Source: DAOTUL01 sp034437435 (lineage in GTDB: Bacteria > Chloroflexota > Anaerolineae > Aggregatilineales > Phototrophicaceae). From it: a stretch of 13,554 bases of DNA. This document shows positions 12,828 through 13,554 of the stretch, one piece after another; position 1 is the first letter of the stretch; every line of letters begins with the position of its first letter. A program made the position numbers and the translations under genes. The notes beneath the pieces were generated by a model. That model saw only the letters and a program-made list of their open reading frames with translations. It was not told where the DNA came from and did not search any database. The DNA is taken from contig CAYQJO010000112.1 of NCBI GenBank assembly GCA_964417785.1, forward strand, positions 1 through 13,554, in the 5' to 3' direction.

Positions 12828-13554
12828 ATGCTGCGACAAATCCGACTTTTCCTGGGACCACAGCGCATTCGTGCGTTGTTTTTGCTTCTGGCGCTGACGG
12901 GATTGGGTAATCTGATTCTCAACAGCCTGCGCGGCGAACTCGATTGGGCCGAATCTGCTCAGACGGTACTGGCGCTGGTATTCATTGGCGGTGCCATCGC
13001 CATCGTCGCCAGCGCCTATGAACCTTTCCAGCGCGGGCGCATCCTGGGATTGGTCACGCCGGCTTTCGGTTTGATTGTGCTGGCAGCGTTGTTCCTACCG
13101 GACTGGCTGCCGGTGGTGGCGGGTGCTGGAGTCGGATGGGTCATTGCTGGATTCTTCATCTTTCGCCCGCGGGGACCGATGGCCTACCAGCAGGCGGTCA
13201 AGCTGCTGCGCAAGAGCCAGTACAAAGACGCTGTTGAGATCATGGATACACTCATCAAGGACGAACCCGATGATCCCAACCATTATCGCTTCCGGGCGGA
13301 ACTGCTGCGGGTATGGAGCAAGCTGGACCGGGCGCGGCGCGATTATCAAAAAATGACGAAGATGGTCCCGGACTCACCGGTGGCGTGGAACGGGCTGGCG
13401 GAGGTGGAACTCCAGGCCGGACGTTACCCACAGGCACGGGAAGCGGCGCTCAGGGCGCTGGACCTGTCGCCGGGGGAATGGGTGGCGGCCTATAACCTGG
13501 GCATGATCGAGGACCGGCTGAAACTGTCAGATCAGGTGATCGAGCATCTCAATC
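12828..13554 (+). CDS. membrane-anchored TPR protein, N-terminal part (3' end outside window)
   Basis: The frame is open from ATG 12828 to the window end, giving 242 residues. Four hydrophobic helices lie at about 15-32, 46-64, 72-90 and 93-112, followed by RPRG and then tetratricopeptide repeats from about 118 on: AYQQAVKLLRKSQYKDAVEI, HYRFRAELLRVWSKLDRAR, AWNGLAEVELQAGRYPQAR and AYNLGMIEDRL, with the usual A/G/Y pattern. The TPR part probably faces the cytoplasm, following the positive charges around helix 4 (FRPRG). A scaffold role is inferred; the partner is unknown. The gene is three bases after the 198-residue protein, which could be a functional partner. The gene is cut by the window edge and its end is not visible. 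Confidence 0.82.
   Translation, partial: MLRQIRLFLGPQRIRALFLLLALTGLGNLILNSLRGELDWAESAQTVLALVFIGGAIAIVASAYEPFQRGRILGLVTPAFGLIVLAALFLPDWLPVVAGAGVGWVIAGFFIFRPRGPMAYQQAVKLLRKSQYKDAVEIMDTLIKDEPDDPNHYRFRAELLRVWSKLDRARRDYQKMTKMVPDSPVAWNGLAEVELQAGRYPQAREAALRALDLSPGEWVAAYNLGMIEDRLKLSDQVIEHLN

Overview
This window (about 57-58% G+C by eye) looks like chromosomal DNA of a member of the Chloroflexota, probably near Anaerolineae. That is an inference from protein style: a very large membrane protein of the '6-pyruvoyl-tetrahydropterin synthase-related' type, a secreted WD40 protein, a TGS/ThrRS-like nucleoside kinase, many small TPR proteins, and an RsmD with an APPQY motif. No rRNA, tRNA, CRISPR array, insertion sequence, integrase or phage structural gene was found. 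Coding density is very high, and no stretch over 100 bases lacks a gene.

Layout. Positions 1-572 (+) hold the 3' part of a DAHP synthase gene (aromatic amino acid entry step). It converges, with only 8 bases between stops, on a minus-strand pair: a secreted WD40 propeller (581-1651) and, upstream of it, a uridine kinase-like protein with a ThrRS-like N-terminal half (1676-3418). A short divergent promoter region (3419-3525) then serves a compact plus-strand operon: FHA-domain protein, hypoxanthine phosphoribosyltransferase (hpt) and CCA/poly(A) nucleotidyltransferase (3526-5873). This converges on a minus-strand operon transcribed from a good sigma70-like promoter at 7880-7908: small TPR protein, uroporphyrinogen-decarboxylase-family protein and rsmD (7845 down to 5933). 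Upstream, also on the minus strand, is a 750-residue multi-pass membrane protein (7912-10164). A divergent region (10165-10235) separates it from a tightly packed plus-strand operon of six genes: two GNAT acetyltransferases, a YvlD/phage-holin-4-like membrane protein, the alanyl-tRNA editing protein AlaX, an unrecognised 198-residue protein, and a membrane-anchored TPR protein cut by the window end.

How the genes fit together. Most are housekeeping: aromatic biosynthesis, nucleotide salvage (hpt, nucleoside kinase), tRNA maturation and quality control (CCA enzyme, AlaX) and rRNA methylation (rsmD). The FHA protein hints at phosphothreonine-dependent regulation. The large membrane protein is probably involved in envelope polymer or glycan handling, which is uncertain.

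I did not find a convincing undescribed system. The best second-look items are: a 63-bp tandem duplication that adds half a propeller blade to the WD40 protein; several enzymes with substituted signature residues (RsmD motif IV, the AlaX zinc-ligand position, the CCA enzyme's HD region, the first GNAT's CoA loop, the kinase's editing-like domain); a possible leaderless promoter for the large membrane protein; and an uncharacterised gene pair at the right end.
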